Assembly (NCBI RefSeq): GCF_020103695.1 | Contig: NZ_JAHXBF010000015.1 | Coordinates: 1-64,000, forward strand | Direction: 5' to 3' | Origin: Hyalangium versicolor | GTDB taxonomy: Bacteria > Myxococcota > Myxococcia > Myxococcales > Myxococcaceae | Length of the DNA stretch: 64,000 nucleotides | Shown: positions 1 to 8,466 of the stretch, piece by piece | Numbering within the stretch: the first letter of the stretch is position 1 | Layout of the letters: every line of letters starts with the position of its first letter | Notes under the pieces: generated by a model | Told to the model about the DNA's origin: nothing | The model's database searches: none | Seen by the model: the letters and a program-made list of their open reading frames with translations, nothing else | Translations under genes and position numbers: made by a program

Positions 1-2822
1 CCATCCCGGGGATCGTGTACGTCGTGGATACGGGAGTAGCGCGCCTGTCGCGCTACGACCCGCGCTCGGGCACCACACGCCTGCACATCGAGCCGGTCTC
101 CCAGGCCAGCGCCGACCAGCGAAAAGGGCGCTGCGGCCGCGTGCGCGAGGGGATTTGCGTGCGCCTCTACGACGAGGCGAGCTTCACCACGCGGTCCGCC
201 TTCACCGACCCGGAAATCAAGCGCACCGGGCTCGCGGGGGTCATCCTGCGGATGAAGTCCCTCGACCTCGGTGACGTCGAGGACTTCCCCTTCCTCGATC
301 CGCCCCAGCCGAGGGCCATCGCCGAGGGCTGGCGGGTGCTCGAAGAGCTCGGGGCCATCGAGGGCAAGGAGCGCACCTTGACGCCGCTCGGGTACCAGCT
401 CGCGCGCTTCCCGGTGGATCCGCGCATCGCGCGGATGATTCTCGCCGGCGCCGAGTACGGGTGCCTGGACGAGGTGCTCATCGTCGCCGCGGCGCTCAAC
501 CTGCAGGACCCGCGCGAGCGGCCACGGGAGCTCGCGCAAAAGGCGGACGAGTTGCACCGGCGCTTCCGCGACGAGCACTCGGACTTCACGGGGCTCCTCA
601 AGCTGTGGGCGTTCGTGCGCGAGGCCGAGGGCCGGGGGACGTCCCATCTGCGGCGCGTGTGCCGGGACAACTTCCTGTCCTTCCTGCGGGTGCGCGAGTG
701 GCGGGACGTCCAGCGCCAGCTCGAGGAGACCGTCCGCGAGCTGCGCCTGCCGCGCAAGGGCCGGGGCGCCCCGTCGCGCGGGGACACCCTGCACCAGGCT
801 CTCCTCACCGGGCTCCTGTCCCGCATCGGCCAGTGGAATCCGGAGCAGCGCCACTATACGGGCGCGAAGCAGACGCGCTTCATGGTTCACCCCTCGTCGG
901 CGCTCGCGAAAAAGCCCCCTGCCTGGGCGATGGCGTTCGAGCTCGTGGAGACGTCCCAGCTGTTCGCGCGCACCGTGGCGAAGCTCGACCCGGAGTGGCT
1001 CGCGGCGGCGGCCCCCCACCTGCTCAAGCGCAGCTACTCCGAACCGCACTGGTCGGAGAAGTCCGCGCGCGCCGTGGTGAAGGAGAACGCGACCCTCTTC
1101 GGGCTTCAGGTCTTCAAGGAGCGCCCCGTGGCCCTGGCCAGCATGGACCCCGCCCGGGCACGGCTGATGTTCCTCGATCATGCCCTGGCGCGCGGCGAGT
1201 ACCGCACCCGAGGGGCGTTCCAGGAGAAGAACCGCCAGGTGCTCGAGCGCGTGGCGCGCCTGCGGGACAAGGCCCGGCGCAGCGAGCTGCTCGACAGCGA
1301 GGCGCTGCTGACGTTCTTCGACGAGCGCCTCCCGGCGGACGTGACGGACGGAGCGAGCTTCGAGGCTTGGCGCCGCAAGGCCGAGGCGGCCGACCCCGAC
1401 GTGCTCGTCCTCTCGATGGAGGATGCCCTCTCGCACGACCCGGACCTGTCCCCGGCGCACTACCCAGACGCCATCACCTTGCACGGCGCGTCCGTGCCGG
1501 TGACGTACACCTTCGACCCCTCGGCAGAGGACGACGGCATCACCCTGAGCGTGCCGCTGCTGCTGCTCGCACAGCTGGTCCCGGGTGAGCTCGACTGGAC
1601 CATCCCCGGGTGGCAGCGGGAGAAACTCACCGCCCTGCTCGAGCAGGTCCCCCGCGCCCAGCGCAAGCAGCTGGGGCCGGTGCCGGACCTGGTCGACCGT
1701 CTCGAGAAGGAACTTGTGCCCTTCCGCGGGTCGATGATTCCAGCGCTCGTGCGTGCGGTGTCCCAGCTGTGCGGCGTGGACGTGCCCGAGGAATCCCTCC
1801 GGGCGGATGCCGTGGCGCCGTACCTGCGCATCACGCTCCGGGTGCTCGACGAGCGGGGAAAGGAGCTCGCGCGGAGCCGCGACGCCGACGCGCTGCTCGA
1901 GCAGTACGGGGGACGTGCACGGGCGGCGCTGCGCAGCGTGGCACCGACTTCGGACTGGGAGCGCAAGGGACTGACGGCCTGGACCTTCGGCGAGCTGCCC
2001 TCCGTGGTCACCCGGCGGGCCGGCGGGCTCGAGGTCCGCAGCTACCCCGCGCTCGTCGACCGGGGCGCTGCCGTAGACCTGGTGCTTCTCGAGACCTCCG
2101 CCGCCGCCGACGCGGCCACGCGCACGGGGGTCCGCCGGCTCCTGATGCTCGCCGCGCGCGGACACGTGGCTGTCAGCGCCGCGCGCATGCCGTTGCCCTT
2201 CCCGTCCCTGGACGGCGCGCCGCCCGCGCGGGGCCAGGCCGAGGCCTTCCGGGCGCTCCTCCTCGCACGCAGCGTCGACGATGCGTTCAAGCTCGCACCG
2301 GGTGCGCCGCTGCCCCGTACGAAGGCGGCCTTCGAGGAGCTGGTTCGTGATGGCTCACCGCTCATTGAGCAGGCGGCCCGGGACTGGGCGGACGCCGTCG
2401 TTGCCACGTCCTCGGAGCTCGCTGCGACGCTCTCTGCACTCAAGGCAGCATCCAAGGGGCCGAGCGGCGCGGCGGCCGTGCGGGACATCCGCTCGCAGCT
2501 CGGGCACCTGTTCCCCGCGAACCTCATCGAGTGGCTCCCCCTCGAGCGCCTGCTGAACTACCCGCGCTACCTCCGCGCGGCCCAAGCACGGCTGTCGCGT
2601 GCGGTGGCAAACCCCGGCAAGGACACAGGGAAGGCCGCGCCCTTCACCCCCCTGTGGGAGACCTTCCTCGCCAAGCGCGCCACCGTGCGTGACCAGGAGG
2701 CGGCGCAGGAGCTGCGGTGGGCCTTCGAGGAGCTCCGCGTGGCCATCTTCGCTCCGGAGGTGACGACGCCCGTGTCGGTGACAGTGACGAAGGTCAGCGC
2801 AGCCCTCGCGGCGCTGCGCTAG
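1..2822 (+). CDS. hrpA: ATP-dependent RNA helicase HrpA, C-terminal part (5' end outside window)
   Basis: The reading frame is open from the window edge (IPGIVYVVDTG), which is helicase motif IV/V of DEAH-box proteins, so the gene starts upstream and the N-terminal RecA domain is missing. The QRxGRxGR motif VI lies about 35 residues into the visible part (QRKGRCGR). After it come the winged-helix and ratchet region typical of DEAH helicases (LGAIEGKERTLTPLGYQLARFPVDPRIARMI in segments) and a long C-terminal extension (DUF3418-type) that is characteristic of bacterial HrpA rather than HrpB. Known role of the family: DEAH RNA helicase acting on mRNA processing and ribosome rescue. The stop at 2820-2822 is followed by a hairpin. 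The family assignment is firm; only the start is unseen. Confidence 0.93.
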   Translation, partial: IPGIVYVVDTGVARLSRYDPRSGTTRLHIEPVSQASADQRKGRCGRVREGICVRLYDEASFTTRSAFTDPEIKRTGLAGVILRMKSLDLGDVEDFPFLDPPQPRAIAEGWRVLEELGAIEGKERTLTPLGYQLARFPVDPRIARMILAGAEYGCLDEVLIVAAALNLQDPRERPRELAQKADELHRRFRDEHSDFTGLLKLWAFVREAEGRGTSHLRRVCRDNFLSFLRVREWRDVQRQLEETVRELRLPRKGRGAPSRGDTLHQALLTGLLSRIGQWNPEQRHYTGAKQTRFMVHPSSALAKKPPAWAMAFELVETSQLFARTVAKLDPEWLAAAAPHLLKRSYSEPHWSEKSARAVVKENATLFGLQVFKERPVALASMDPARARLMFLDHALARGEYRTRGAFQEKNRQVLERVARLRDKARRSELLDSEALLTFFDERLPADVTDGASFEAWRRKAEAADPDVLVLSMEDALSHDPDLSPAHYPDAITLHGASVPVTYTFDPSAEDDGITLSVPLLLLAQLVPGELDWTIPGWQREKLTALLEQVPRAQRKQLGPVPDLVDRLEKELVPFRGSMIPALVRAVSQLCGVDVPEESLRADAVAPYLRITLRVLDERGKELARSRDADALLEQYGGRARAALRSVAPTSDWERKGLTAWTFGELPSVVTRRAGGLEVRSYPALVDRGAAVDLVLLETSAAADAATRTGVRRLLMLAARGHVAVSAARMPLPFPSLDGAPPARGQAEAFRALLLARSVDDAFKLAPGAPLPRTKAAFEELVRDGSPLIEQAARDWADAVVATSSELAATLSALKAASKGPSGAAAVRDIRSQLGHLFPANLIEWLPLERLLNYPRYLRAAQARLSRAVANPGKDTGKAAPFTPLWETFLAKRATVRDQEAAQELRWAFEELRVAIFAPEVTTPVSVTVTKVSAALAALR

Positions 2823-2965
2823 CCGCGAGTGGCTGTGCGTCCGCGACGAGAGCATCGGCGTCCTCAAGGTGCCGCCGCCCGACTGGGAGGGTAGAGTGAT
2901 GCACCCACGCTCAGGCCCATTCCACCGAGCCCCTTGAGCCCAGCCACAGCAATACCCGCCTTGCG

Positions 2966-2988
2966 CAGCCCGGTTTGCTCCCGGGCTG
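2966..2988. terminator. Hairpin between convergent hrpA and the tyrosinase-like gene
   Basis: A perfect 8-bp stem (CAGCCCGG / CCGGGCTG) around a 7-nt loop lies in the 213-bp space between two convergent stops (2822 and 3036). No T-tract follows on either strand, so it is at best a weak or bidirectional terminator. The rest of 2823-3035 shows no gene. Confidence 0.4.
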
Positions 2989-3035
2989 GGAGACGGCCAC
3001 TGCCTTGGACAGCGGCAGCCATAAGGACAGGCGCT

Positions 3036-4472
3036 TCAATCGGCCGCAGCGCCCGCCGCGATCCAAGCTCGGAGGGTCTCGATCTCCTCGGCTTTGGGGC
3101 CAGCACCCGCTGGAGGCATCGGCGAAGTGCACCCGCTGCACTGGATGCCGTTCATGTCACCGGTGATCTTGCGATAGAGCCAGCTCGTTGCGGGGGAGCC
3201 CGGATCGATCAGGTTCATATCGACCTCGGAGGCCTTCACGCCCACCAGGCCCACACGAATCGTGGACGCGGCCGTGCCCGCGAGCACCACTCCCTTGGAC
3301 GGGCTCACGATGTCGTGGCAACCCGAGCAATAGGACTTGAAGATCGGAGCGATCTTCTCCGCGAACACGCCAGTCTCGACCGCCGCCGTGCCGTCGTTGG
3401 GCTTCGGCGCCTTCTCGAGCATGTGCATCTCCTCGCACTGAGCCTGCATCTCCGCTTTGTAGGCCTCATCCTCCTCACCGATGCCCTTCGCGACGCGATA
3501 GCGCTCCCACATGTCGTCGATCCAGGTGTGCAGCCGCCAGAAGGCCACCACGGGGAGGTTGGCGTTGTTGTTGGCCAGAAGGTACTGCGAGCCTGGCACG
3601 GACCATTGCCCATGCAATCCGTTGTGAATGCCTCCCGCAGGGCGCCCACCATCACTGACGCCACCGTCGCCGGGTCCAGGGAGGGGAAGCGGAAAGGGGA
3701 ATCCTCCGTCCGGAATGCCGCCGTCGAAGCCGCCAGGAGGAGGACCGCCCCCGCCCGCCCCCAGGGTGCCGTCCTGGATCCATTGCCCCAGATCATCTTC
3801 GCTCTCGAAGAGCTCGAGGTTGTTCTCGATGTCTTGCAGAAGCTTGATCGAAGCGAGCTGATCATCGGTCCATTGGATCTTGACCCAGGGAAGCGGGTTC
3901 TCGGGATCCTCCTGGGTCAGCGGCACGTGCTCGAATCCACGCAAAAGCTCGGCGTGCTTGGGGAAGGCTTGCTTGAAACCACGGATCATGTGGCGGTGCG
4001 CCACAAGGAATGCATAGCCATCCCCGGGTTTGTCCTGCTGGATCGCGGCGGGCTGCAAACCACGCTCGGCCAAGGCCTTGGCGCTCGGGCAACTCTCCAG
4101 AGCGGTGTTCTGTCCACAGGCCTGGGCGATGCGCCGGACGTTGTGCCAGTCGCCGTGCGCCTGAACCCAGTTCTGCTCGAAGAGCCAGTCGACCATCTCC
4201 TGAGGCAACGTCAGATCGTACTGATCGTCCGAAGGATCACTGGGGTCGCCCTGACTCGTGACGAGGCGAATGAAGTCGCTGCTCATCGTCGCGTCCCGGG
4301 GATCGGGAGCATAAGGCTGATCGCAGGGATGACTCTCCTCATGGTCGTGGGTCTCGTCATCGGAGTCCGCGCACGAAGCCGCGACCATGACCGCGCATAG
4401 CGCGAAAGGGGTGGCCCTTCTGTACCAGGTGCTCCGGTCCGCGATGGTGACAGTTGTTCTGTAAGGTTTCAT
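3036..4472 (-). CDS. Lipoprotein with tyrosinase-like copper domain and C-terminal cytochrome c-like domain
   Basis: A 478-residue exported protein. A signal sequence ends in a lipobox (AASC, Cys34). The central region carries tyrosinase-type histidine patterns: a CuA-like set (H106, H110, then AHRHM with H159/H161) and a clear CuB-like set (GIHNGLH, H283/H287, then FWRLHTWIDDMW, H315), which resembles the HN-x2-H and FW-x2-H-x2-ID-x2-W pattern of tyrosinases and hemocyanins. A Gly/Pro-rich insert (about 240-280) separates the two copper halves. The C-terminus (about 366-478) has one heme c motif CSGCH (382-386), a second CSGC without His, and an SPMPP stretch that could give the axial Met452. 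This tail is related to the small cytochrome at 5571-6083. It is the last gene of a three-gene run, 51 bp after the dioxygenase, with GAGGAA before the ATG. Phenol oxidation is inferred, not shown. The family pattern is good, the fusion unusual. Confidence 0.72.
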   Translation of the reverse strand: MKPYRTTVTIADRSTWYRRATPFALCAVMVAASCADSDDETHDHEESHPCDQPYAPDPRDATMSSDFIRLVTSQGDPSDPSDDQYDLTLPQEMVDWLFEQNWVQAHGDWHNVRRIAQACGQNTALESCPSAKALAERGLQPAAIQQDKPGDGYAFLVAHRHMIRGFKQAFPKHAELLRGFEHVPLTQEDPENPLPWVKIQWTDDQLASIKLLQDIENNLELFESEDDLGQWIQDGTLGAGGGGPPPGGFDGGIPDGGFPFPLPLPGPGDGGVSDGGRPAGGIHNGLHGQWSVPGSQYLLANNNANLPVVAFWRLHTWIDDMWERYRVAKGIGEEDEAYKAEMQAQCEEMHMLEKAPKPNDGTAAVETGVFAEKIAPIFKSYCSGCHDIVSPSKGVVLAGTAASTIRVGLVGVKASEVDMNLIDPGSPATSWLYRKITGDMNGIQCSGCTSPMPPAGAGPKAEEIETLRAWIAAGAAAD

Positions 4473-4523
4473 GGGTGATTCCTCGAGGGGTGCGATGCGC
4501 TATCGCCTGGGGTTCCGAGTGGC

Positions 4524-5450
4524 TCAGGGCATGCCGCCATCCCAGCCCGGAGGCGGACCCATGCCGCCATCGCCATTGGGAGGCGGCAGGCCGTCGTCAA
4601 GGCCGTGATGGCAGATGGGCGTGGAGAGGGAGGAACGGATGACGAGGGTTTTCCAGGCCAGCAGGGCACCGTCCGCCATGCGCCGGGTCTCGAAGACGTG
4701 GTCCGAGCCGCTCTGCGAGACAACGATATCGGTGGAGTTGGTCGTGTCGCGCTGACCGCGGGTGTCGTAGAGCGGCTGGGTAGCAACGATCTCGTTGGCC
4801 AGCGCGTCGTCGAAGATGAGCTGGGTGGTGACATATTCCTGATTGGCGAGACGAACGGTCAGGTGGATGTGGATGGTGCGGCCGCGGTACCAGCCAGGGA
4901 AGCAGGTGTTGAAGTTGACGCGGCCGTTCTTGTCGGTGGTCTGCACGCCGCGGTACCAGCGAGCCGCGCGAGCGCGCGCATCGCCAAACGTGCACACGTC
5001 ACTGGAGTCATCCCCCGAATACAGGCCATCCGGGCCACAGTGCCAGATGTCGACGGTGGCTCCCTGGATGGGCTTGCACGCCTCGTCCACGATAAGGAAG
5101 GCCAGACGCGCGGGCAGCCCGCTCTCTCCCTCGGAGATGTCCTCGCGCTCCAGCGTGACCGCATAGCACGGCCCCAGCATGGTCTCGCATGTCACGGCAC
5201 AGACAGCCCCCAGCCCCGTAACGAAAGGATTGGGGTAGTCCTTCAAGGCAGTCATTGACTGGGTGCCGCCGATAGCCCAGGCGCCAGGATCGACGATGTC
5301 ATCCATGCCCGGGGTACCGTCATCGCTGGAACCGCAAGCGGCCAGGAGCTTGACGAGTGGAACGGCCGCCGCGGTGACTCCCATTCCATAGAGGAGCTTG
5401 CGGCGCGTCAGGATTTGATGATGCGACTCTGCCTTCGTATTGCTGCTCAT
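4524..5450 (-). CDS. Exported intradiol ring-cleavage dioxygenase-like lipoprotein
   Basis: A 308-residue protein of the protocatechuate/catechol intradiol dioxygenase family, which cleaves catechols with O2 using Fe(III). The expected iron ligands can be seen: Tyr144 in DGLYS, Tyr188 in FPGWY, and His194/His196 in TIHIH. The N-terminus has a twin-arginine stretch (TRRKLLYGMG, RR at 16-17) followed by a lipobox (LAAC, Cys39), so it is probably exported folded and lipid-anchored, unlike the cytoplasmic aromatic-degradation enzymes. Four to six extra cysteines (C84, C88, C95, C125, C138, C153) suit disulfides in the envelope. The C-terminal tail is Gly/Pro/Asp-rich. It lies between a cytochrome c lipoprotein and the tyrosinase-like cytochrome fusion. 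Its own promoter with a CTT hexamer pair lies at 5482-5514. The substrate is unknown. Such secreted homologues can have lost or changed activity. Confidence 0.8.
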   Translation of the reverse strand: MSSNTKAESHHQILTRRKLLYGMGVTAAAVPLVKLLAACGSSDDGTPGMDDIVDPGAWAIGGTQSMTALKDYPNPFVTGLGAVCAVTCETMLGPCYAVTLEREDISEGESGLPARLAFLIVDEACKPIQGATVDIWHCGPDGLYSGDDSSDVCTFGDARARAARWYRGVQTTDKNGRVNFNTCFPGWYRGRTIHIHLTVRLANQEYVTTQLIFDDALANEIVATQPLYDTRGQRDTTNSTDIVVSQSGSDHVFETRRMADGALLAWKTLVIRSSLSTPICHHGLDDGLPPPNGDGGMGPPPGWDGGMP

Positions 5451-5481
5451 GGTGACTCGCTTTCCGTGACAGGAGAGAAGC

Positions 5482-5514
5482 CTTGTAGGGGATCAAGATG
5501 AAGTCTGGATTAAG
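5482..5514 (-). promoter_or_regulatory. Putative response-regulator site and -10 element upstream of the dioxygenase gene
   Basis: On the minus strand the sequence reads CTTAAT-CCAGA-CTTCAT (5514-5498), two hexamers 11 bp apart as bound by OmpR-type dimers, then 10 nt and TACAAG (5487-5482), a -10-like element. The same layout with nearly the same bases recurs at 6203-6235. The start codon of the dioxygenase is 32 nt further on. A third hexamer pair lies before the response-regulator gene itself. The base pattern is seen directly; the binding protein is inferred. Confidence 0.55.
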
Positions 5515-5570
5515 TCGGGATTGCTTGCGATTACACGAAGGCAGACGGCGCTTCCGAAAACTGGCCGCAT

Positions 5571-6083
5571 TCATTTCGCATCCGCGCCACTGGTGATCCA
5601 CGTGCGCAGCACGTCGATCTCCGCGGCTGTCAGCGAGGTGCCCGTCGGGGGCATGCGGTTGCCGCAGCTTCCGTTGCACGTCACCCCCTGGAAGTCGCCG
5701 GTCACCTTGTGGATGATCCAGCTCCGCGCCGGCTCGCCCGGCTCGACCAGGTCCATGGGCGCTGACTTCGCCTGGACGTTGACGAGTCCGGCGATGAGGT
5801 CCGCGCTGGACACCTTGGAGGCAGGCCCCAACACCAGGCCGAGAGACGCCTCCTGGGGTCCATGGCAGCTCACGCACTTCGCATCAAGGAGGGGACGCAC
5901 CTGCGTGGCGAAGTAGCCCGTCTCCTGAGACGGCTCGGAGGGCGTGCCATCCACCGGCGTGTCGGTGTGACACTCGCCATCGCCGTGGGAATGCTGCCCC
6001 TCCGGGCACTCCTCCTCGGTCCCGCCACAAGCCAGACCGAGCCAGAGCCCGGCACACACCACTGCGGTCCTTACATGCTTCAT
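5571..6083 (-). CDS. Small cytochrome c-type lipoprotein
   Basis: A 170-residue lipoprotein: signal peptide with LGLAC lipobox (Cys19), a Cys/His-rich linker (about 24-45) and a cytochrome c domain with heme motif CVSCH (70-74) and a probable axial Met144 in NRMPPTG. The C-terminal about 100 residues match the tail of the tyrosinase-like protein at 3036-4472 in pattern (PGxPxxSW, KxTGDxxG, CxGxC, MPPxG, LRxWIxxGA). This suggests that one was copied from the other, and that both take part in the same electron-transfer chain at the envelope. It is the first gene of the exported redox run and lies directly downstream of the two-component genes. A promoter-like hexamer pair lies at 6203-6235. The partner and direction of electron flow are unknown. 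Confidence 0.78.
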   Translation of the reverse strand: MKHVRTAVVCAGLWLGLACGGTEEECPEGQHSHGDGECHTDTPVDGTPSEPSQETGYFATQVRPLLDAKCVSCHGPQEASLGLVLGPASKVSSADLIAGLVNVQAKSAPMDLVEPGEPARSWIIHKVTGDFQGVTCNGSCGNRMPPTGTSLTAAEIDVLRTWITSGADAK

Positions 6084-6202
6084 GATCAGGTACTCTCCTC
6101 GGTGGCGCTCGTCGAGCGCGTGCCTCTGCTCGAGGCTGCACGCCCGCCAGCAGCTCCACGGACCACGTGGCGCGGCGAGGGCAGCGTCCTCGTGCGAGAG
6201 GC

Positions 6203-6235
6203 TTTGTAGAGAGCCGAGATGAAGTCTGAATTAAG
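6203..6235 (-). promoter_or_regulatory. Putative response-regulator site and -10 element upstream of the cytochrome gene
   Basis: Minus-strand CTTAAT-TCAGA-CTTCAT (6235-6219), 10 nt, then TACAAA (6208-6203). It overlaps the stop codon of the histidine kinase gene (6231-6233). It matches the element at 5482-5514 in sequence and in every spacing. The proximal hexamer sits where a -35 box would be, as in class II activation by OmpR-family regulators. The start of the cytochrome gene is about 120 nt downstream. Confidence 0.55.
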
Positions 6236-7610
6236 CGCGCATTTGCGCCGATGACCTGGAGGCAGGCAGCTGGATGCGAACCCGGGTCCCTATGCCTCGC
6301 TGGCTCTCCAGCGTGAGCGACCCACCGTGCGCCGAGACGATGCGGCGCGCCAGCGCGAGCCCCAACCCCACGCCCCCGGTGGCCCGGGTGCGGCTCCGAT
6401 CGCCGCGGAAGAAGGGAGTGAAGAGGTGGGGCATGTCACGCGAGTCGATGCCGATGCCCTCGTCCTTGACTTCGAGCTGGAGTCCCTCCTCCCGCATGAC
6501 GGCGCCCAGCCGCACGGAAGTCCCGGGCTCGGAGTACTTGCCCGCATTGTCCAGCAGGTTGTCCAGCGCACGCCGCAGCAACACCGGGTCCGCCTCCAGC
6601 GCGGGCAATGGTGCCTCCACGATCAACTCCAAAGGGTGTCCGGGCCAGGTGGCGCGGAAGCGTGCCGCGGCTCGGTCAATCAACTCCCGGGCCTCCACGC
6701 GCTCCCGGCGCAGGGGAGGCGTCGCACCGGGCAGCGAACCAGCGGCGTCCCCCAGCCGCGCCGCGCTGAGCACATCCGCCAACAGGCGCTCCAGCTCGGA
6801 GAGGTCCGCGGCGATGCCGGCGAGCGACTCGTGCGCCTGAGAGCCATCTCCCTCGGCGGCCAACTCCAGCGCAACGCGGATCCGGGCCAGGGGGGTGTAC
6901 AGCTCGTGGGAGATGTTGGCGAGCAGCTCCCGCTGGGAGCGAAGCAACTGGGTGAGCCGCTCGGCCATCTCGTCGAAGGCCTCGGCCACCTGCCCCAGCT
7001 CGTCTCGCCGATGCAGGCCCGTGCGGACTTCCAGCGAGCCCGCGCCGAACGTGCGCGCGACCTTCGCCAACTGCTGGAGCGGCACGACCAGCGTGCGGGC
7101 GAAGGCCAGCGAGGTGATGGCGATGCAACCCAGCACCAGGGAGGTGAGCAGCGCGACGTTGATGGAGGGCCTCGGCGGCGGAGGCAACAGCATGATGGCA
7201 TAGGCCCGCGCGGGCCCTGTGTTCGGAAGGGCGACGAAAATGCGCGGGGGCGTTCCCTCCACCAGGACTCTCTCTCCCCAGAGCTGCTGGAGCGCCTCCG
7301 GAGCGAGGGGTTCGAACGCGGGAGAGACATTGCCAGCCAGCAACCGGCCATCCGCCGAACGGATCACCACCTGGGTGTCGAACTGCCGCCCCACCCGATC
7401 CAGCTCCGCCTGGAGTGCCTCGGGCTGCTCCAGGTTCAGGGCCCAATCGGAGGTCAGGAAGGCCGCGTACCGCCCCATGCTCTGGCGCGAGGGAATGTCC
7501 GCCACATAGTCCCGGGCGGCAATCAACACCCAGGCAACGAGGACGATCTGGGCGATGCCGACCCCGTAGACTCGCACCAGCAACGAGCCCGGCAACCGGA
7601 AGCCCCTCAC
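6231..7610 (-). CDS. Membrane sensor histidine kinase of an OmpR-type two-component pair
   Basis: A 459-residue kinase. It has a membrane segment at about 13-31, a periplasmic sensor of about 120 residues, a second membrane segment at about 151-173, HAMP (about 173-226), HisKA with phospho-acceptor His235 in NISHELYTP, and an HATPase_c domain with N-box (LLDNAGKYSEPG), DEGIGI and GVGLGLAL. The GTG start (7608-7610) overlaps the stop of the response regulator in GTGA, so the pair is translationally coupled. The sensor region resembles no ligand-binding family that I can name. The redox genes follow directly, which suggests that it senses a copper, phenolic or redox signal; this is inference from position only. 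Confidence 0.9.
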   Translation of the reverse strand: MRGFRLPGSLLVRVYGVGIAQIVLVAWVLIAARDYVADIPSRQSMGRYAAFLTSDWALNLEQPEALQAELDRVGRQFDTQVVIRSADGRLLAGNVSPAFEPLAPEALQQLWGERVLVEGTPPRIFVALPNTGPARAYAIMLLPPPPRPSINVALLTSLVLGCIAITSLAFARTLVVPLQQLAKVARTFGAGSLEVRTGLHRRDELGQVAEAFDEMAERLTQLLRSQRELLANISHELYTPLARIRVALELAAEGDGSQAHESLAGIAADLSELERLLADVLSAARLGDAAGSLPGATPPLRRERVEARELIDRAAARFRATWPGHPLELIVEAPLPALEADPVLLRRALDNLLDNAGKYSEPGTSVRLGAVMREEGLQLEVKDEGIGIDSRDMPHLFTPFFRGDRSRTRATGGVGLGLALARRIVSAHGGSLTLESQRGIGTRVRIQLPASRSSAQMRA

Positions 7611-8332
7611 GGATCCTCTCCCCGGCTGAGCATGTAGCCCACACCGCGCACCGTCTTGAGCAGTTGGGGGCTGTGCGGATCCGCCTCCATCTTCTGCCTG
7701 AGGCGGAAGACGTGCACGTCGATGGAGCGATCAAACACCTCCTCCGCGTTTGTGTTGATGGCCCCCAGGATCTGCTCGCGGCTCAGGACGCGGCCGGCAT
7801 GCTCCGCCAGGACGCGCAGGACCATGAACTCGTAGGTCGTCAGGGAGAAGGGCTTGCCATTCACGCTGGCGGTCAGGCTGCTCGGATCCAGCCGGAGCGG
7901 GCCCACCTGGAGGAACTGGGTGTTGGGCCCGATCTGGCCGCGAGCCCTGCGTACCTGGGCACGGATGCGCGCGAGCAGCTCCCGCGGAGAGTAGGGCTTG
8001 AGCAGGTAGTCATCCGCACCGGACTCCAGCCCGAGCACCCGGTCGGTCTCCTCGCGACGGGAGGTGACCATTATGATGGGGACGTCACTGCGCGTGCGCA
8101 GCGCGTGACACACTTCCATGCCATCCCGGCCCGGGAGCATCAGGTCGAGCAGGATGATGTCGTAGCGGTGGCGGCCGGCCTGGGCCAGCCCCTCCTGGCC
8201 GGTATGGGCGAGAGTGACCGCCAGACCGCGCTCGTGGAGATAGCGGGCCGTGAGTGCGGCCAGCCGCTCATCGTCCTCCACCAGCAGTACCTGGATGTCC
8301 TCATCGGTGGTGGGGCGAGGCTTCAGCTCCAT
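7607..8332 (-). CDS. OmpR/PhoB-family response regulator
   Basis: A 241-residue regulator with a receiver domain (acidic pair in VEDDE near 19-22, phospho-acceptor Asp63 in LLDLMLPG, conserved Lys112 in LLKPYSP) and a C-terminal winged helix with the transcriptional-regulator signature (YEFMVLRVLAEHAGRVLSREQI, read in pieces; RSIDVHVFRLRQK; VRGVGYML). It is the first gene of the pair, with the kinase coupled by GTGA overlap. A CTT hexamer pair (8423-8439) lies about 90 bp upstream of its ATG, and similar pairs precede the cytochrome and dioxygenase genes, so autoregulation and control of the redox genes are likely (inference). Confidence 0.92.
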   Translation of the reverse strand: MELKPRPTTDEDIQVLLVEDDERLAALTARYLHERGLAVTLAHTGQEGLAQAGRHRYDIILLDLMLPGRDGMEVCHALRTRSDVPIIMVTSRREETDRVLGLESGADDYLLKPYSPRELLARIRAQVRRARGQIGPNTQFLQVGPLRLDPSSLTASVNGKPFSLTTYEFMVLRVLAEHAGRVLSREQILGAINTNAEEVFDRSIDVHVFRLRQKMEADPHSPQLLKTVRGVGYMLSRGEDP

Positions 8333-8422
8333 GCTCGATATCTCCCGGCACCGCGCTCACACGCGGCCAGGGATACCGTGCTGCACACGCATGTCCTCGG
8401 CGTTTCGCCCGGATGACGAAAT

Positions 8423-8439
8423 CTTAAGGGAGTCTGAAG
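8423..8439 (-). promoter_or_regulatory. CTT hexamer pair upstream of the response-regulator gene
   Basis: Minus strand CTTCAG-ACTCC-CTTAAG: two CTT-type hexamers with 11-bp periodicity, the same spacing as the elements at 5498-5514 and 6219-6235. No TACAAR -10 follows at 10 nt here, so the promoter architecture differs. It may be an autoregulatory site. Confidence 0.4.
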
Positions 8440-8466
8440 GGCCCTGCCGTCGAGCCCGCCGACTGA

